Positions 54,601 through 61,560 of a stretch of DNA of 64,000 nt are shown here, piece after piece; position 1 is the first letter of the stretch, and the number at the start of each line of letters is the position of its first letter. Origin of the DNA: Candidatus Thorarchaeota archaeon (lineage in GTDB: Archaea > Asgardarchaeota > Thorarchaeia > Thorarchaeales > Thorarchaeaceae); assembly GCA_029858305.1 (NCBI GenBank), contig JAOUFI010000004.1:1-64000 (forward strand), in the 5' to 3' direction. The notes below the pieces were generated by a model. That model saw only the letters and a list, made by a program, of their open reading frames with translations, was not told the origin of the DNA and made no database searches. The position numbers were made by a program, and so were the translations under genes.

Positions 54601-57176
54601 GTGGCGTTTGCATTCAGGTTCTGTCTGTTGTCTGTGGGTCCAGTGATTGTGATAGTTACTGAGTCCCAAATGCAATAAGTGGCATCATTTATGCCAATAA
54701 GTGCCACACCATGAGTCCCTCCAGAAGCTGAAGAAACTGTGTAACCTCGTTTTCCTATATCTCCATAATCAAAGGTTGTATCATTAAGAGTTAGCAATCC
54801 ATCAAAAGAGGAATCATCGTAATCATAGATTGCAGAAACGATAATGCCTGTTGCGTTCGCCCCAATATTGATTCTCTGATCTGTTGGATCAGTTATGGTG
54901 ATAATTAGTCTGTCTGCAATGTAGGTATCAGTAGCACTGGCTGCATGATAAAGATCAGTACCACCTGAGCCTGCACCTTCTTCAACCACTTTAACTGTGT
55001 AGGTGTCCTCACCGATGACATCATCAGCATAACAAGTTACATCGAATACACCAGAAGTGAGATCTGTGTCACTCCATGGACCTATATTGGTGCCATATTC
55101 AGATGTAGACACCCAGATGTCTACTGCTGTGGAAGAAGGATAAGCGTTTGTGGACGTATAATAGATGACCGTTCCAGTTAGTGAAAATGAACTGTCAAGA
55201 TTGCCTCTATCTCCAGTGCCAGAGCCATCATCTACACTAAAAGGTCCTGTATAGTCCAGACGTGTTTCCACATCCCAAGTGATAGAAGGACTACCATATG
55301 AGTCAGCGTCATTCAAATTTTGAGTGTCGACCACATAGCATTTAGCTACTAAGTCTGAAGAATCAGGGAAGTCCCAATCAACTGTGAAATAGAAAGTTGC
55401 ATCTATATCATTACCACTTTCTATCGCAGTTGAACTTACTGCGTTTAGAGAAACAACCGTTCCAATATCATAAACCTCGGTGAAGGCGTTTGTATCCTCA
55501 TCATATCTAAATCTACAATACTCTGTTGTTCCACTAGTATCCCAAAGTCCTATTTCCAGATAGTCAATGTCACCAAATCCATTCTGGTCTGAAACATGTG
55601 ATGTCACTTGATATTCTTGATATTGGGCATACATATTATCTGTATCAGAGGGATTATCGAGAGTGGGTGCTTGATCATTTACTGGTGCATAACTGACAGT
55701 CCAAGAATGAATGAGTACAGTATCTACTTCCCATGTGCTCTGGGTTGTATCCCCAGTTTCAGTACCTCCTAGAAAACGAATCTCCAAGGCACTGCTTGTG
55801 AGATAACTGCTGACACTTACATTGTTCCACTGATCAGGTGTAAGATCTGGAAGGATAGTGGACCAGGTACCATTCCAGACATCTATCTTGATGTCCTCAG
55901 AGGGCCATCCACCTCCCGTGACGGGATAGATACAGAGCTCTTCATTTTGTTCGTCAAAATCAGCTGTGGTCCATCCAACTTCCAAATCCAATTCATAGTT
56001 GGCAGAACCTACGGTCCACACATGGAGGAGAACTCCTTCAACTTGCCAGGTATCTTGAGCTGTTGAGTCGTCACTTGTGTCTGTGAATCGAATCTCAAAG
56101 GTGGAACTAGTCAAATATGAGGTCACAGATACATTATTCCATCCTGTTGCGATGTCAGAAATCACGTTCTGCCACACTGAGCCATCCCAAACATCAACTC
56201 TCAGTGCTTCGGTGCCTTGTGTACCACCATAAATGCAGACATATTCATTGGTTTCATCGTAATCAGCACCTGTCCATCCGACCTCAAGGTCGAGATCGTA
56301 GTTATTAGTGCCAGCTTGATAGACGTTTAGATAAGCCGCATCTACCCAGTTATTGACTGGAGCACCGAGTCCTTTTTGCATGGTGAACCTAATACGACAT
56401 GCATTTATCTCTGAAACAGAATCTAGACCTGATATTGCACCACTGTTATACCAAGCACCAGTTGGGTCTACAAAAGTGCCGCTAGCGTCTGCCGTTCCTT
56501 CACCAGTCCAATCTAACTCCCAAAAGATATCATCATCATCAGATTGTCCACAGTACACATAAAGAATGACTGTAAAGACCCCAGCCGTTCCACTTGTGGC
56601 AGCAAAATCATACCATCCAGAAACAGCACCATTTGAGGCTGTGGAGATATAACTTGTAGGATAGTTCTGTGTATCCAAATATGGCGATATTCCTGTTTGA
56701 ATCCAAGTTACAGGTGTTGGAGCTGTGTCAATATACAGGTTTTCATCAATTGTAGGAGTACCTGTATTTGCCTCTGTAAGGGTATCGAAGGTTGAATCTA
56801 TATCCTGCATCTCAGCAAAATCACTGTGAGTACCCACATCTACAGGAGCATGAAGATTAGATTGCTGATCAACATAATCTTCGAGGTTATAGCCCGCAGA
56901 ACCAGTATCGGATTCTCTCATCTGATTGTAGTTTGAACCGAAGTCTTGAAGGTCTGAGAAGACATTGTGAGTGCCGATATCAGAAGGACTATGAAAGTCA
57001 GACAAGGTGTCAATGAAATCCTCAAAATTGTCGCCAATTCCTGAAGGCACATTTTCTGAGGAATTTGGATACAAGAGTGAACTAGTCAAGGAATCGTCAT
57101 AATTAGTTGATGGAATAAATAAGCTGAATCCCATGAGAGATACAAAGAGAGATAGTAGAAGCACCTTTCTATTCAT
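45678..57176 (-). CDS. Giant membrane-anchored surface protein with tandem repeats
   Basis: About 3,832 residues from ATG 57176 (GGAG upstream). Residues 1-25 are a signal peptide. Residues 30-130 hold two copies of a ~47-residue motif (SDIGTHNVFSDLQDF and VDVGTHSDFAEMQDI). Residues about 170-520 are beta modules, two of them tandem (YDLDLEVGWTGADYDE and YELDLEVGWTTADFDE). Fifteen tandem 83-84-residue repeats follow, then diverged relatives and Ig-like or CARDB-like modules. A single C-terminal helix (LMLIGGGAGIVLIGVALIA) with RRRR after it anchors it, leaving a cytoplasmic tail of about 330 residues. N-glycosylation sequons abound. It resembles an adhesin or S-layer-associated stalk. It sits between the DUF35 and thiolase genes, although no functional link is visible. 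Confidence 0.9.
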   Translation of the reverse strand: MNRKVLLLSLFVSLMGFSLFIPSTNYDDSLTSSLLYPNSSENVPSGIGDNFEDFIDTLSDFHSPSDIGTHNVFSDLQDFGSNYNQMRESDTGSAGYNLEDYVDQQSNLHAPVDVGTHSDFAEMQDIDSTFDTLTEANTGTPTIDENLYIDTAPTPVTWIQTGISPYLDTQNYPTSYISTASNGAVSGWYDFAATSGTAGVFTVILYVYCGQSDDDDIFWELDWTGEGTADASGTFVDPTGAWYNSGAISGLDSVSEINACRIRFTMQKGLGAPVNNWVDAAYLNVYQAGTNNYDLDLEVGWTGADYDETNEYVCIYGGTQGTEALRVDVWDGSVWQNVISDIATGWNNVSVTSYLTSSTFEIRFTDTSDDSTAQDTWQVEGVLLHVWTVGSANYELDLEVGWTTADFDEQNEELCIYPVTGGGWPSEDIKIDVWNGTWSTILPDLTPDQWNNVSVSSYLTSSALEIRFLGGTETGDTTQSTWEVDTVLIHSWTVSYAPVNDQAPTLDNPSDTDNMYAQYQEYQVTSHVSDQNGFGDIDYLEIGLWDTSGTTEYCRFRYDEDTNAFTEVYDIGTVVSLNAVSSTAIESGNDIDATFYFTVDWDFPDSSDLVAKCYVVDTQNLNDADSYGSPSITWDVETRLDYTGPFSVDDGSGTGDRGNLDSSFSLTGTVIYYTSTNAYPSSTAVDIWVSTSEYGTNIGPWSDTDLTSGVFDVTCYADDVIGEDTYTVKVVEEGAGSGGTDLYHAASATDTYIADRLIITITDPTDQRINIGANATGIIVSAIYDYDDSSFDGLLTLNDTTFDYGDIGKRGYTVSSASGGTHGVALIGINDATYCIWDSVTITITGPTDNRQNLNANATGIIVSGVYDYDGTAFDGTYTLNNTDFDGDGTAVRWYYTVSSIGGGTHGITVISTNDYTYHIWDSLTIAIVGPTDNRQNLNANASGIIVSAVYDYDGAVFDGIFTLNNTDFDGDGTAVKWGYTVLSVSGDSFGITTISSNDETFMIWDSIAITFTGPTDNRQNLNANASGIIVSAVYDYDGVVFDGTFALNNTDFDGDGTAVKWGYTVLSVSGDSFGITTISSNDETFMIWDSITITFTGPTDNRQNLNANASGIVVTAVYDYDGTSFDGSFILNNTDFDGDGTAVKWGYTVLSVSGDSYGITTISSNDETFMIWDSITITIAGPTNNRQNLNANASGIVVTAVYDYDGTSFEGSFILNNTDFDGDGTAVKWGYTVLSVSGDSYGITTISSNDETFMIWDSVTITITGPTDNRQNLNANASGIIISAAYDYDGAAFDGTFTLNNTDFDGDGTAVKWGYTVLSVSGDSFGITTISSNDETFMIWDSITITIVGPTDNRQNLNANASGIIVSAVYDYDGVAFDGIFTLNNTDFDGDGTAVKWGYTVLSVSGDSYGITTISLNDETFMIWDSVTITITGPTDNRQNLNANASGIIVSAIYDYDGTVFDGTFILNNTDFDGDGTAVKWGYTVLSVFGDSFDITTISSNDETFMIWDSITITIAGPTDNRQNLNANASGIIVSAVYDYDGATFDGTFTLNNTDFDGDGTAVKWGYTVLSVSGDGFGITTISSNDETFMIWDSITITITGPTDNRQNLNANASGIIISAVYDYDGATFDGTFTLNNTDFDGDGTAVKWGYTILSVSGDGFGITTISSNDETFMIWDSVTITITGPTDNRQNLNANASGIIVTAVYDYDSTPFDGTFTLNNTDYDGDGTAVKWGYTVLSISGDSYGITTISSNDETFMIWDSITIIITGPTDNRQNLNTNASGIIVSAVYDYDGSVFDGSFTLNNTDFDGDGTAVKWGYTVLSVSGDGFGITTISSNDETFMIWDSITISIVGPTDNRQNLNVNASGIIVSAVYDYDGAEFDGTFTLNNTDFDGDGTAVKWGYTVLSVSGDSYGITTISSNDETFMIWDSITITITGPTDNRQSINANASGIIVSAIYDYDGSVFDGTFTLNNTDFDGDGTAVKWGYTVLSVSGDGFGITTISSNDETYMIWDQLVIMIGVDDSTPLNGVQANFTLAVLFDYDDTVCTSYQIAIHRNGTWWYSFTDTNKSSFVDANIDDSYTYTVFVVTSESTYGVLSFSTNSQQVVWSAAPNSAPVNDSAPNLSNPDDTDNLYARYNYYIITSSVSDADGYNDIDYIELTLYDNSRTTPVWTVRYTVSGDIFTVELGGTYITLSTSSFAVGFGNDLDVTWYIKIGWDHLDLTDVDMKQYVHDGKIGDEDFYESDWDVETRLEITGLTIDDGSGTENRGPLDGAFTVSGTLIFLGSVDNYPLANETDVWVSSSEYGTSIGPWSDLSLTSGQFSLTVYADDEVGQDTLTIKAVIEAAGSGGTDLLSSTTQSTYITDQIAVQSYAALDPRIDINDAATIDVELLYEYDSSPVINGSVTINGIAATHQGSGTWRFTDTKSSVQLFTYDTVAYSGGIHGLTQVNQNAMTQDVIWDQIVVQTTLANATRVDVGAYVEIRVTLWLAYDSSFLGSGDTVTLAGSSMNWDFSDGRFELIVSQASVGSWIYYVNSSSESNFGITSLNLSGNNVSVIWDRIQVQSYSVSDNHVNIGDSVDIDVILYYDYDDSPVTDGTITVNGISASHQGAGLWRFSDSESIVVMNTYNLVAGSGNIHGLTVVDQNTQSQNVIWDRLVIVIGVDDASSVNGHQANFTLSVTFEYNSAVCTTYQLVIDRNGTWWHSFVDGNVSQFVDTNTDVTYFYNASLVSSESTYDITAFTTTTQQVTWSVAPNEIPVNDSSPVLTNGDDTNYLYARYRFYIITTSVSDLDGYTDISYVELTLYSDDQITPYWTIRYTTATDTFSLESGSSIVIADVMSYATGAGNTLTITWYIKIGWNHDVLIDTDILQFVSDGIDSASNYYETNWNFETRLDYSTSPSLSDDRGNINTADLIGSGSVTYYGSSHSPLANETDVWIIRDGVETWSGDLSAGSFSISSIGSPATIGLNNYTFKIVVQGSGSGGTDLYYTTSLIATFITDRIEIYEAGVVDGRIDINSYCEVWWRARYEYDDFTIQSGLILDLNGSRTLVWDALGLYWRWQETSTSPSVAWFDVASASESTYGLTEWFESTSVQQVIWDALNIIITDPTDAHVNVGANATGIVVSATYAFDNTPFDGVLTLNNTNFVYTSPQIQWYTVLSATFDAFNITAILSNDITYCIWDRVLIVSVLADELYHDPGDNVRISVEIHFEYDDSPVVAGEFNIAGYSLTHVGSGIWETYVTLGSYIAITFDDLTLCNATDHGISEYNMDSNEVTVYWDRIEFYSVSSDDGRVGVGESVDIQWGARLETAGIIIPTGISVSMTGDISCIPSGGLFVASVTQSTVGSTTYSIISASLGEINNFVQSVGDITIIWDRIKAITLTATSLSQDAGLATEIRATLAYEFDDTPFTNGEVFLTGESVSMTYNSVGGYWTISITKTLAGNYAFTIGSITDSLYGVSAFDPASLSVEVEWIAVPGFTLDTMTLMLIGGGAGIVLIGVALIASRRRRGGVSIGVGEIEVSDFGIPEPTITTPAEPEIIETDVAPISDGLGPDARELLETELLAETAEEGALVEDVVAAEVVEPEAEAAAPVASSEMDVYEPEVTLQETELEPIEDSKSISIPEDSIALSEEPDVPESMQEEVLPTEEGQIEVIEAETDIATELDLQPSVSAQEPQIDEAVPSDEEYIESIEAESIDVIPEPVSEPEILPESEIVIDKSLTKKELLDRLPPEIRDALPEEDVKRMSKKEVRSLLESYTPAEEPLPEVLPDSIPAEMPDVALRLEDLSKLDKKVLLELLPDDIKSTASPRELRRLSKKEIISLLESFLEPEK
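51133..54910 (-). repeat. Tandem 252-base coding repeats in the giant protein gene
   Basis: The word GAGTCCCA or a variant recurs every 252 bases from 51133 (51385, 51637, 51889 and so on to 54661), giving fourteen 84-codon units plus one 83-codon unit. Central copies are nearly identical at DNA level; the outer three differ. Each unit encodes GPTDNRQNLNANASG, a variable YDYDG-xx-FDG patch, NNTDFDGDGTAVKWGYTVLS and SSNDETFMIWD. Confidence 0.95.
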
Positions 57177-57375
57177 ATTCTGGACTCCTTCATACTGTCG
57201 ACTGTTACATTGCATTGCATGACTTCAAGTCAGATTTGTTCTGGACTGCGCAGCAAGCTCACTATCGAGCCGTACAGGTGAGTATGCAACTTTACAATCA
57301 AATAAGAGAATCTTGGATGAATTGGATTGAAAGATTGTCAAAATAGAACCAAGTAGGTAGATAGAGCAGTCTGGG

Positions 57376-58548
57376 TTATCTTCTTTGGAATATACCAACG
57401 ACAATATTATTCCCAAATCCTCCGATATTGTGCGTAAGCCCAATATTGGGAACATCTACTTGGAGACCTTTGGGTGCTTCACTCCGCAGTTGCATGACAA
57501 TATCGCGAATCTGAGCAACTCCTGTGGCTCCAGTTGGATGGCCTCGAGCCTTGATACCTCCGGTAGTATTTACTGGCATACTCCCTGAAACCTCTGTAAG
57601 TCCCTCCCTCACAGCTTTTATCGCCTCTCCTCGATTAACTAATCCAATGTCTTCCATGTTCACTAGTTCGAGTATAGAGAATGCATCATGAACTTCGCAT
57701 ACATCAATGTCTTGAGGACCGACCCGGGCCATCTTGAAGGCCTTTTCTGCAGCCACGACAGTTGCATTCATAGAGGTGAGTGAAAGTCGATGCTGGACTG
57801 CGAGATAGTCAGTTCCATGGCCGATTCCGAGCACCCGTATTGCTCTATCTGCAAGACCATGCTCCTTCACAGCTCTATCGGATGCCACAACCACAGCAGA
57901 TGCGCCATCACTCGTTGGGCAGCAATCGTATAATGTAAGCGGATCTGCGACTGTCCTTGCTGTGTTCACCTGTTCAATGGTAATCTCTTTTTGAAAGTGA
58001 GCAAGGGGATTCTTCGCACCATTTCGATGAGCCTTTACAGGCACTAGAGAGAGTTCATCCCGGGTCAGTCCATAATCATGCATGTACCGACGAGCAATCA
58101 TAGCAGCAAGTGCTGTAGGTGTCGCACCATATCGGGACTCGTTCTCAAAGGACATCATCTTCGCAAGAATTCTTGATGCTGTCCCTCTATCAACCTCTGA
58201 CATCTTCTCAACACCAATGACAAGAACAAGGTCCGCCATCCCAGCAGCCACGACTGTAAACGCAGCCTCAAATGCACTTGAACCTGAGGAGGGGCCAGTT
58301 TCCACTCGCGTAGCTCCTGCAGGAACTAATCCAAGCACATCAACAAGTACGGTAGAGAGATGACCTCTACTCACGAACTCATCAGGATTCTGAGTACCCA
58401 CGAACAGATGGTCAAATTGGGCCCCAATTGTTGAAGAATCCTCCATCGCCTCAAATACGGCGTTCTTGGCTAGTTCAAGGATTGAATCATCAAGTATGCC
58501 AAACTTCGTCATCCCAACACCGATGATGTTGACTGGCTCCAAAGTCAA
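57376..58548 (-). CDS. Thiolase-superfamily protein, second cysteine-less copy
   Basis: 390 residues. EVHDAFSILE and ARGHPTGATG are intact, and the C-terminal turn reads HNIGGFGNN. Where the nucleophilic cysteine belongs the sequence is VETGPSSGSSAF, so proline stands at residue 86. Its stop is six bases before the biotin-carrier gene on the transcript side, and carrier and carboxyltransferase genes lie upstream, so the three form one operon. It is about the same length as SCP2-type thiolases. Without the cysteine, canonical thiolysis is unlikely; acyl-CoA binding or an altered condensation is possible. Confidence 0.88.
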   Translation of the reverse strand: MTLEPVNIIGVGMTKFGILDDSILELAKNAVFEAMEDSSTIGAQFDHLFVGTQNPDEFVSRGHLSTVLVDVLGLVPAGATRVETGPSSGSSAFEAAFTVVAAGMADLVLVIGVEKMSEVDRGTASRILAKMMSFENESRYGATPTALAAMIARRYMHDYGLTRDELSLVPVKAHRNGAKNPLAHFQKEITIEQVNTARTVADPLTLYDCCPTSDGASAVVVASDRAVKEHGLADRAIRVLGIGHGTDYLAVQHRLSLTSMNATVVAAEKAFKMARVGPQDIDVCEVHDAFSILELVNMEDIGLVNRGEAIKAVREGLTEVSGSMPVNTTGGIKARGHPTGATGVAQIRDIVMQLRSEAPKGLQVDVPNIGLTHNIGGFGNNIVVGIFQRR

Positions 58549-58554
58549 ACACCC

Positions 58555-59079
58555 TCACTCAATGAGAACTAGAACATCTGTGGGGTTAACCATGGTTCCC
58601 ACTTCGACATTCACTTCCTTCACAGTACCTTTGATATCAGTTTTCAACTCATTGAACATCTTCATTGCCTCAAGTATACAGACAGTCTGACCTGCTTTGA
58701 CCGTATCACCAATCTTCACGCGTACTTCTGTGATCTTGCCAGGCATAGGAGGATAGATACCACCAAGGACTCTCGGTCCAGTCTGAGAAGATGAAGAAGA
58801 CTTCTTTGCTATTTCCTGTTTTTTAACTCGTTCCCATTCAATTTCATGCTCTTGACCATTTATCTCCAGCACAACTGCTTTCCCCGCCCGTTTTAGTACT
58901 TTCACTGAATAATCAGAAGTTGTATCATTGACAATCCACGATCCATCTTCAGCTGGAGTTGGTTTCATGGTAAAACTCTGGTCTGCAACCTTCACGACCA
59001 GCAAGCCGCCCTCATCGAGCTTCCTTACCTCTACTTCGAACGGTTTCTCATCAAGTGTTATCTTGTATTCTGGACTCAT
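58555..59079 (-). CDS. Biotin carboxyl carrier protein
   Basis: 174 residues. The N-terminal ~85 residues form a beta domain unlike the lipoyl part. A serine-rich linker (KKSSSSSQTG) precedes the biotinyl domain, whose lysine is K140 in ILEAMKMFNE. The pattern resembles the carrier of methylmalonyl-CoA decarboxylase, oxaloacetate decarboxylase and archaeal acyl-CoA carboxylases. It overlaps the carboxyltransferase gene by one base, so they are coupled. No biotin carboxylase or biotin ligase gene is in this window. Confidence 0.92.
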   Translation of the reverse strand: MSPEYKITLDEKPFEVEVRKLDEGGLLVVKVADQSFTMKPTPAEDGSWIVNDTTSDYSVKVLKRAGKAVVLEINGQEHEIEWERVKKQEIAKKSSSSSQTGPRVLGGIYPPMPGKITEVRVKIGDTVKAGQTVCILEAMKMFNELKTDIKGTVKEVNVEVGTMVNPTDVLVLIE

Positions 59080-60665
59080 TAAAGTCCCTCCTGGTTGCGT
59101 CCCCTCATGACGTCTTTCCTACCAGCGGATCCCCAGGATGTAGTTGACTGTTCCCATTTTCCTGCTCCATACTCAATTGTTCGCGTAGCAATGAGGTCAC
59201 TACGACCTGTGTCAGTCCAAACCTCGCCACGAACTGCTGCAGTTCCAATCCCACCTAAGCTCATCCCATTCATGTGGAGAATAGCAGCAGCAATTGCAAC
59301 TTCCAGCTCAGCTGTCATCTGACCTGTGATTCTCTTTTGAGCCCTGCGCTTCAAGAAGTCTATTGCATATTGTGGGAAAAGAGCATAGGAGACCTCATCA
59401 CGTGGAATATGTGGAATATCCTTGAGAGCTTCTCGTGCTGCGGGGAGCTCAGGTTCAAGGAGATCGGCGGGTCGGCATTCAAGTGTCTTCTCATCTCCAA
59501 TGGCTAATTTCTTGACTTTAGGATCTATCTCTGCGGGAGGGCGTCCATAATAACCACGGATATACTGCTTGACTTCTGTTGGAATCATACTGTATCTTTT
59601 TCCAGTCACAACATTGAGCGTCGCCTGTGTCCCAACAATTTGACTAGATGGTGTCACAAGCGGAGGATACCCAAGTTCAGCTCGGACTCGAGGTACTTCA
59701 GCTAGAACTTCATCATATTTGTCTAATGCACCTTGCTCTCGGAGTTGATTATCAAGATTCGAAAGCATCCCACCAGGAATTTGAAACTCGAGAACTTGTG
59801 GATTGACTCCTTGAAGACTACCTTCGTACTGTGTATATTTTCTCCGAATCTTACGGAAATAATCTGCAATCTCAGAGAGTTGATTAATACTCAGACCAGT
59901 GTCCCGAGGTGTTCCCTTGAGTGCCTCAACAATGGACTCTGTGGCTGGCTGGGAGGTGGCCATTGATAATGCAGATATTGCGCAATCTACAACATCAACT
60001 CCTGCATCTGCTGCCTTGAGATATGCCATTGCTGCCATCCCGCTCGTGTAGTGAGAGTGAAGCTGGACAGGAACATCAATCTCTTCCTTGATACCGACTA
60101 CGAGGTCATATGCGGCCTTGGGTGAGATGAGCCCAGCCATGTCTTTGATACAGATTGAATCTGCACCTTTTTCGTAGAGTTCCTTGGCCATGGCTACAAA
60201 CTTGTCATTTGTGTGAAAAGGACTCAACGTGTAACTAATGGCAGCTTGAACATGACTACCCTCACGCTTCACAAAGTTCATGGCTGCCTCCATATTACGA
60301 ACATCATTGAGGGCATCAAAGATTCTGAAGATATCGATGCCAACCTTTACTGCTTCAACGATGAAAGCCTCTAAGACATCATCAGGAAAGTGTCTATACC
60401 CCACTAAATTGCTACCTCTCAACAACATCTGGAATTTTGTCTTGGGCATGGCTTCCTTAAGCATCTCAACGCGTTCCCAAGGATCCTCATCCAGAAAGCG
60501 CATCATCGAGTCAAACGTGGCTCCGCCCCACATCTCAAGCGAGTGATAGCCAACTTTGTCAATCTTCTCACAGATTGGAAGCATGTCCTCTGTGCGCATT
60601 CTAGTGGCTATAAGGGACTGATGAGCGTCTCTTAGTGTTGTGTCGGTAATCAGGAGTTTCGTCAT
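59079..60665 (-). CDS. Pyruvate/oxaloacetate carboxyltransferase (PycB/OadA-like) with extra C-terminus
   Basis: 528 residues. HMGL-type TIM barrel with DTTLRDAHQSLIATRM, MWGGATFDSM, the lysine in ICIKDMAGL, and the metal histidines in QLHSHYTSG. Residues 300-440 form the PYC_OADA domain (TPSSQIVGTQA, IRGYYGRPP). The last ~75 residues (ELEVAIAAAILHMNGM, then VRGEVWTDTGRSD) are not part of the standard domain pair and resemble a small acyl-CoA decarboxylase subunit, so this may be a fusion. It transfers carboxyl groups with the adjacent carrier protein. Pyruvate is the family substrate. Confidence 0.9.
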   Translation of the reverse strand: MTKLLITDTTLRDAHQSLIATRMRTEDMLPICEKIDKVGYHSLEMWGGATFDSMMRFLDEDPWERVEMLKEAMPKTKFQMLLRGSNLVGYRHFPDDVLEAFIVEAVKVGIDIFRIFDALNDVRNMEAAMNFVKREGSHVQAAISYTLSPFHTNDKFVAMAKELYEKGADSICIKDMAGLISPKAAYDLVVGIKEEIDVPVQLHSHYTSGMAAMAYLKAADAGVDVVDCAISALSMATSQPATESIVEALKGTPRDTGLSINQLSEIADYFRKIRRKYTQYEGSLQGVNPQVLEFQIPGGMLSNLDNQLREQGALDKYDEVLAEVPRVRAELGYPPLVTPSSQIVGTQATLNVVTGKRYSMIPTEVKQYIRGYYGRPPAEIDPKVKKLAIGDEKTLECRPADLLEPELPAAREALKDIPHIPRDEVSYALFPQYAIDFLKRRAQKRITGQMTAELEVAIAAAILHMNGMSLGGIGTAAVRGEVWTDTGRSDLIATRTIEYGAGKWEQSTTSWGSAGRKDVMRGRNQEGL

Positions 60666-60694
60666 CGTTAAGCGTGCTAAAGAAGATGGGATGA

Positions 60695-60703
60695 GTATTT
60701 AGT
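60695..60703 (-). promoter_or_regulatory. Probable TATA box for the carboxyltransferase operon
   Basis: The minus strand reads ACTAAATAC about 30-38 bases before the ATG at 60665, so the message would be nearly leaderless. Confidence 0.35.
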
Positions 60704-60875
60704 CGTTCTGTTGTAGAAGTTCTCTAGCAATAGCTAGAGCAGTAAGGCTCTGTGGGACCCACTTCTAATGAATCTCCCATTTCTTTGAGTTGAAGGGACT
60801 CACATGCAAAATAAGATTGCAGACGAGTTAGATGCAAATCAATATGTGTCTTTTACACACCTCCCGTCTGGATTG

Positions 60876-60908
60876 TTGGCTTGATGAATCTTGGGTTCAT
60901 CAAGCCAA
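60876..60908 (-). terminator. 13-bp inverted repeat after the 60922-61392 gene
   Basis: TTGGCTTGATGAA, seven loop bases, then TTCATCAAGCCAA: a perfect 13-bp stem just after the stop of the small membrane-protein gene. No clear T-run follows on either strand, so it may be a terminator of another kind or a protein-binding site. Confidence 0.45.
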
Positions 60909-60921
60909 AACGAAACTAGTT

Positions 60922-61392
60922 CTATTCTTGAGTTATGCTAGCACCAATGATACCAGGGATAAAGAGAAGGAAGAATGCTATTCCAAGATCAATTGCCATT
61001 GTTTGAATCTCAGATAACAAAGCACTGAAATCAAAGGCACCGCCTGCCATACTTAGCAAGAAGTAGCATAGGAATAAGATTATGATAACAAGTATGGAAA
61101 CTGGGAGCATCTTCACACGATTCTTGGAAACTAAACCTGATACAAACCCAGCAACAACCAATGTTATGAGAGGGAGATATAATGAGTGAAGTGCCAGTGA
61201 ATATGGTTTCAGCAACAACTCGAAGATCATAGATAATTGAATCATCATATTAGGGATGATTCCACCTATGAGTACAGCTGCAAGGGTAATAACGTCCATA
61301 TACAACTGGAGTGCCGCAAGTAAGACTACAATTATAATTGCCACAACTAATGCGATTATTGTTCTTTTCAATAGAGATGTCACATCCTTCAA
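60922..61392 (-). CDS. Small membrane protein with four hydrophobic helices
   Basis: 156 residues, very hydrophobic, with helices at about residues 10-30, 36-56, 64-92 and 98-120 plus a C-terminal one. No conserved motif or family recognised. It stands alone between operons with a 13-bp hairpin after it. The rest of the 60666-60921 gap holds no gene I can support. Confidence 0.6.
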   Translation of the reverse strand: MKDVTSLLKRTIIALVVAIIIVVLLAALQLYMDVITLAAVLIGGIIPNMMIQLSMIFELLLKPYSLALHSLYLPLITLVVAGFVSGLVSKNRVKMLPVSILVIIILFLCYFLLSMAGGAFDFSALLSEIQTMAIDLGIAFFLLFIPGIIGASITQE

Positions 61393-61560
61393 TTTGGAAC
61401 CTGTTAAGGCATCATTGAGCGCAAAGAAGAGTCTTATATTTCTTGGTTATGTAGTAATATGCCGCTTACTAACGAACAGGGCAGATATGTTTCAACTCTG
61501 TGAAACATGAGTTGACTCTCACAGATTGTGTGAGTTGATTCCCAATCTGAAAAAGAGAAT

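Noticed and set aside
51133..54910. CRISPR-like array because of regular repeats
   Set aside because: The period is 252 bases, fully coding in one frame, with no short repeat/unique spacer pattern.
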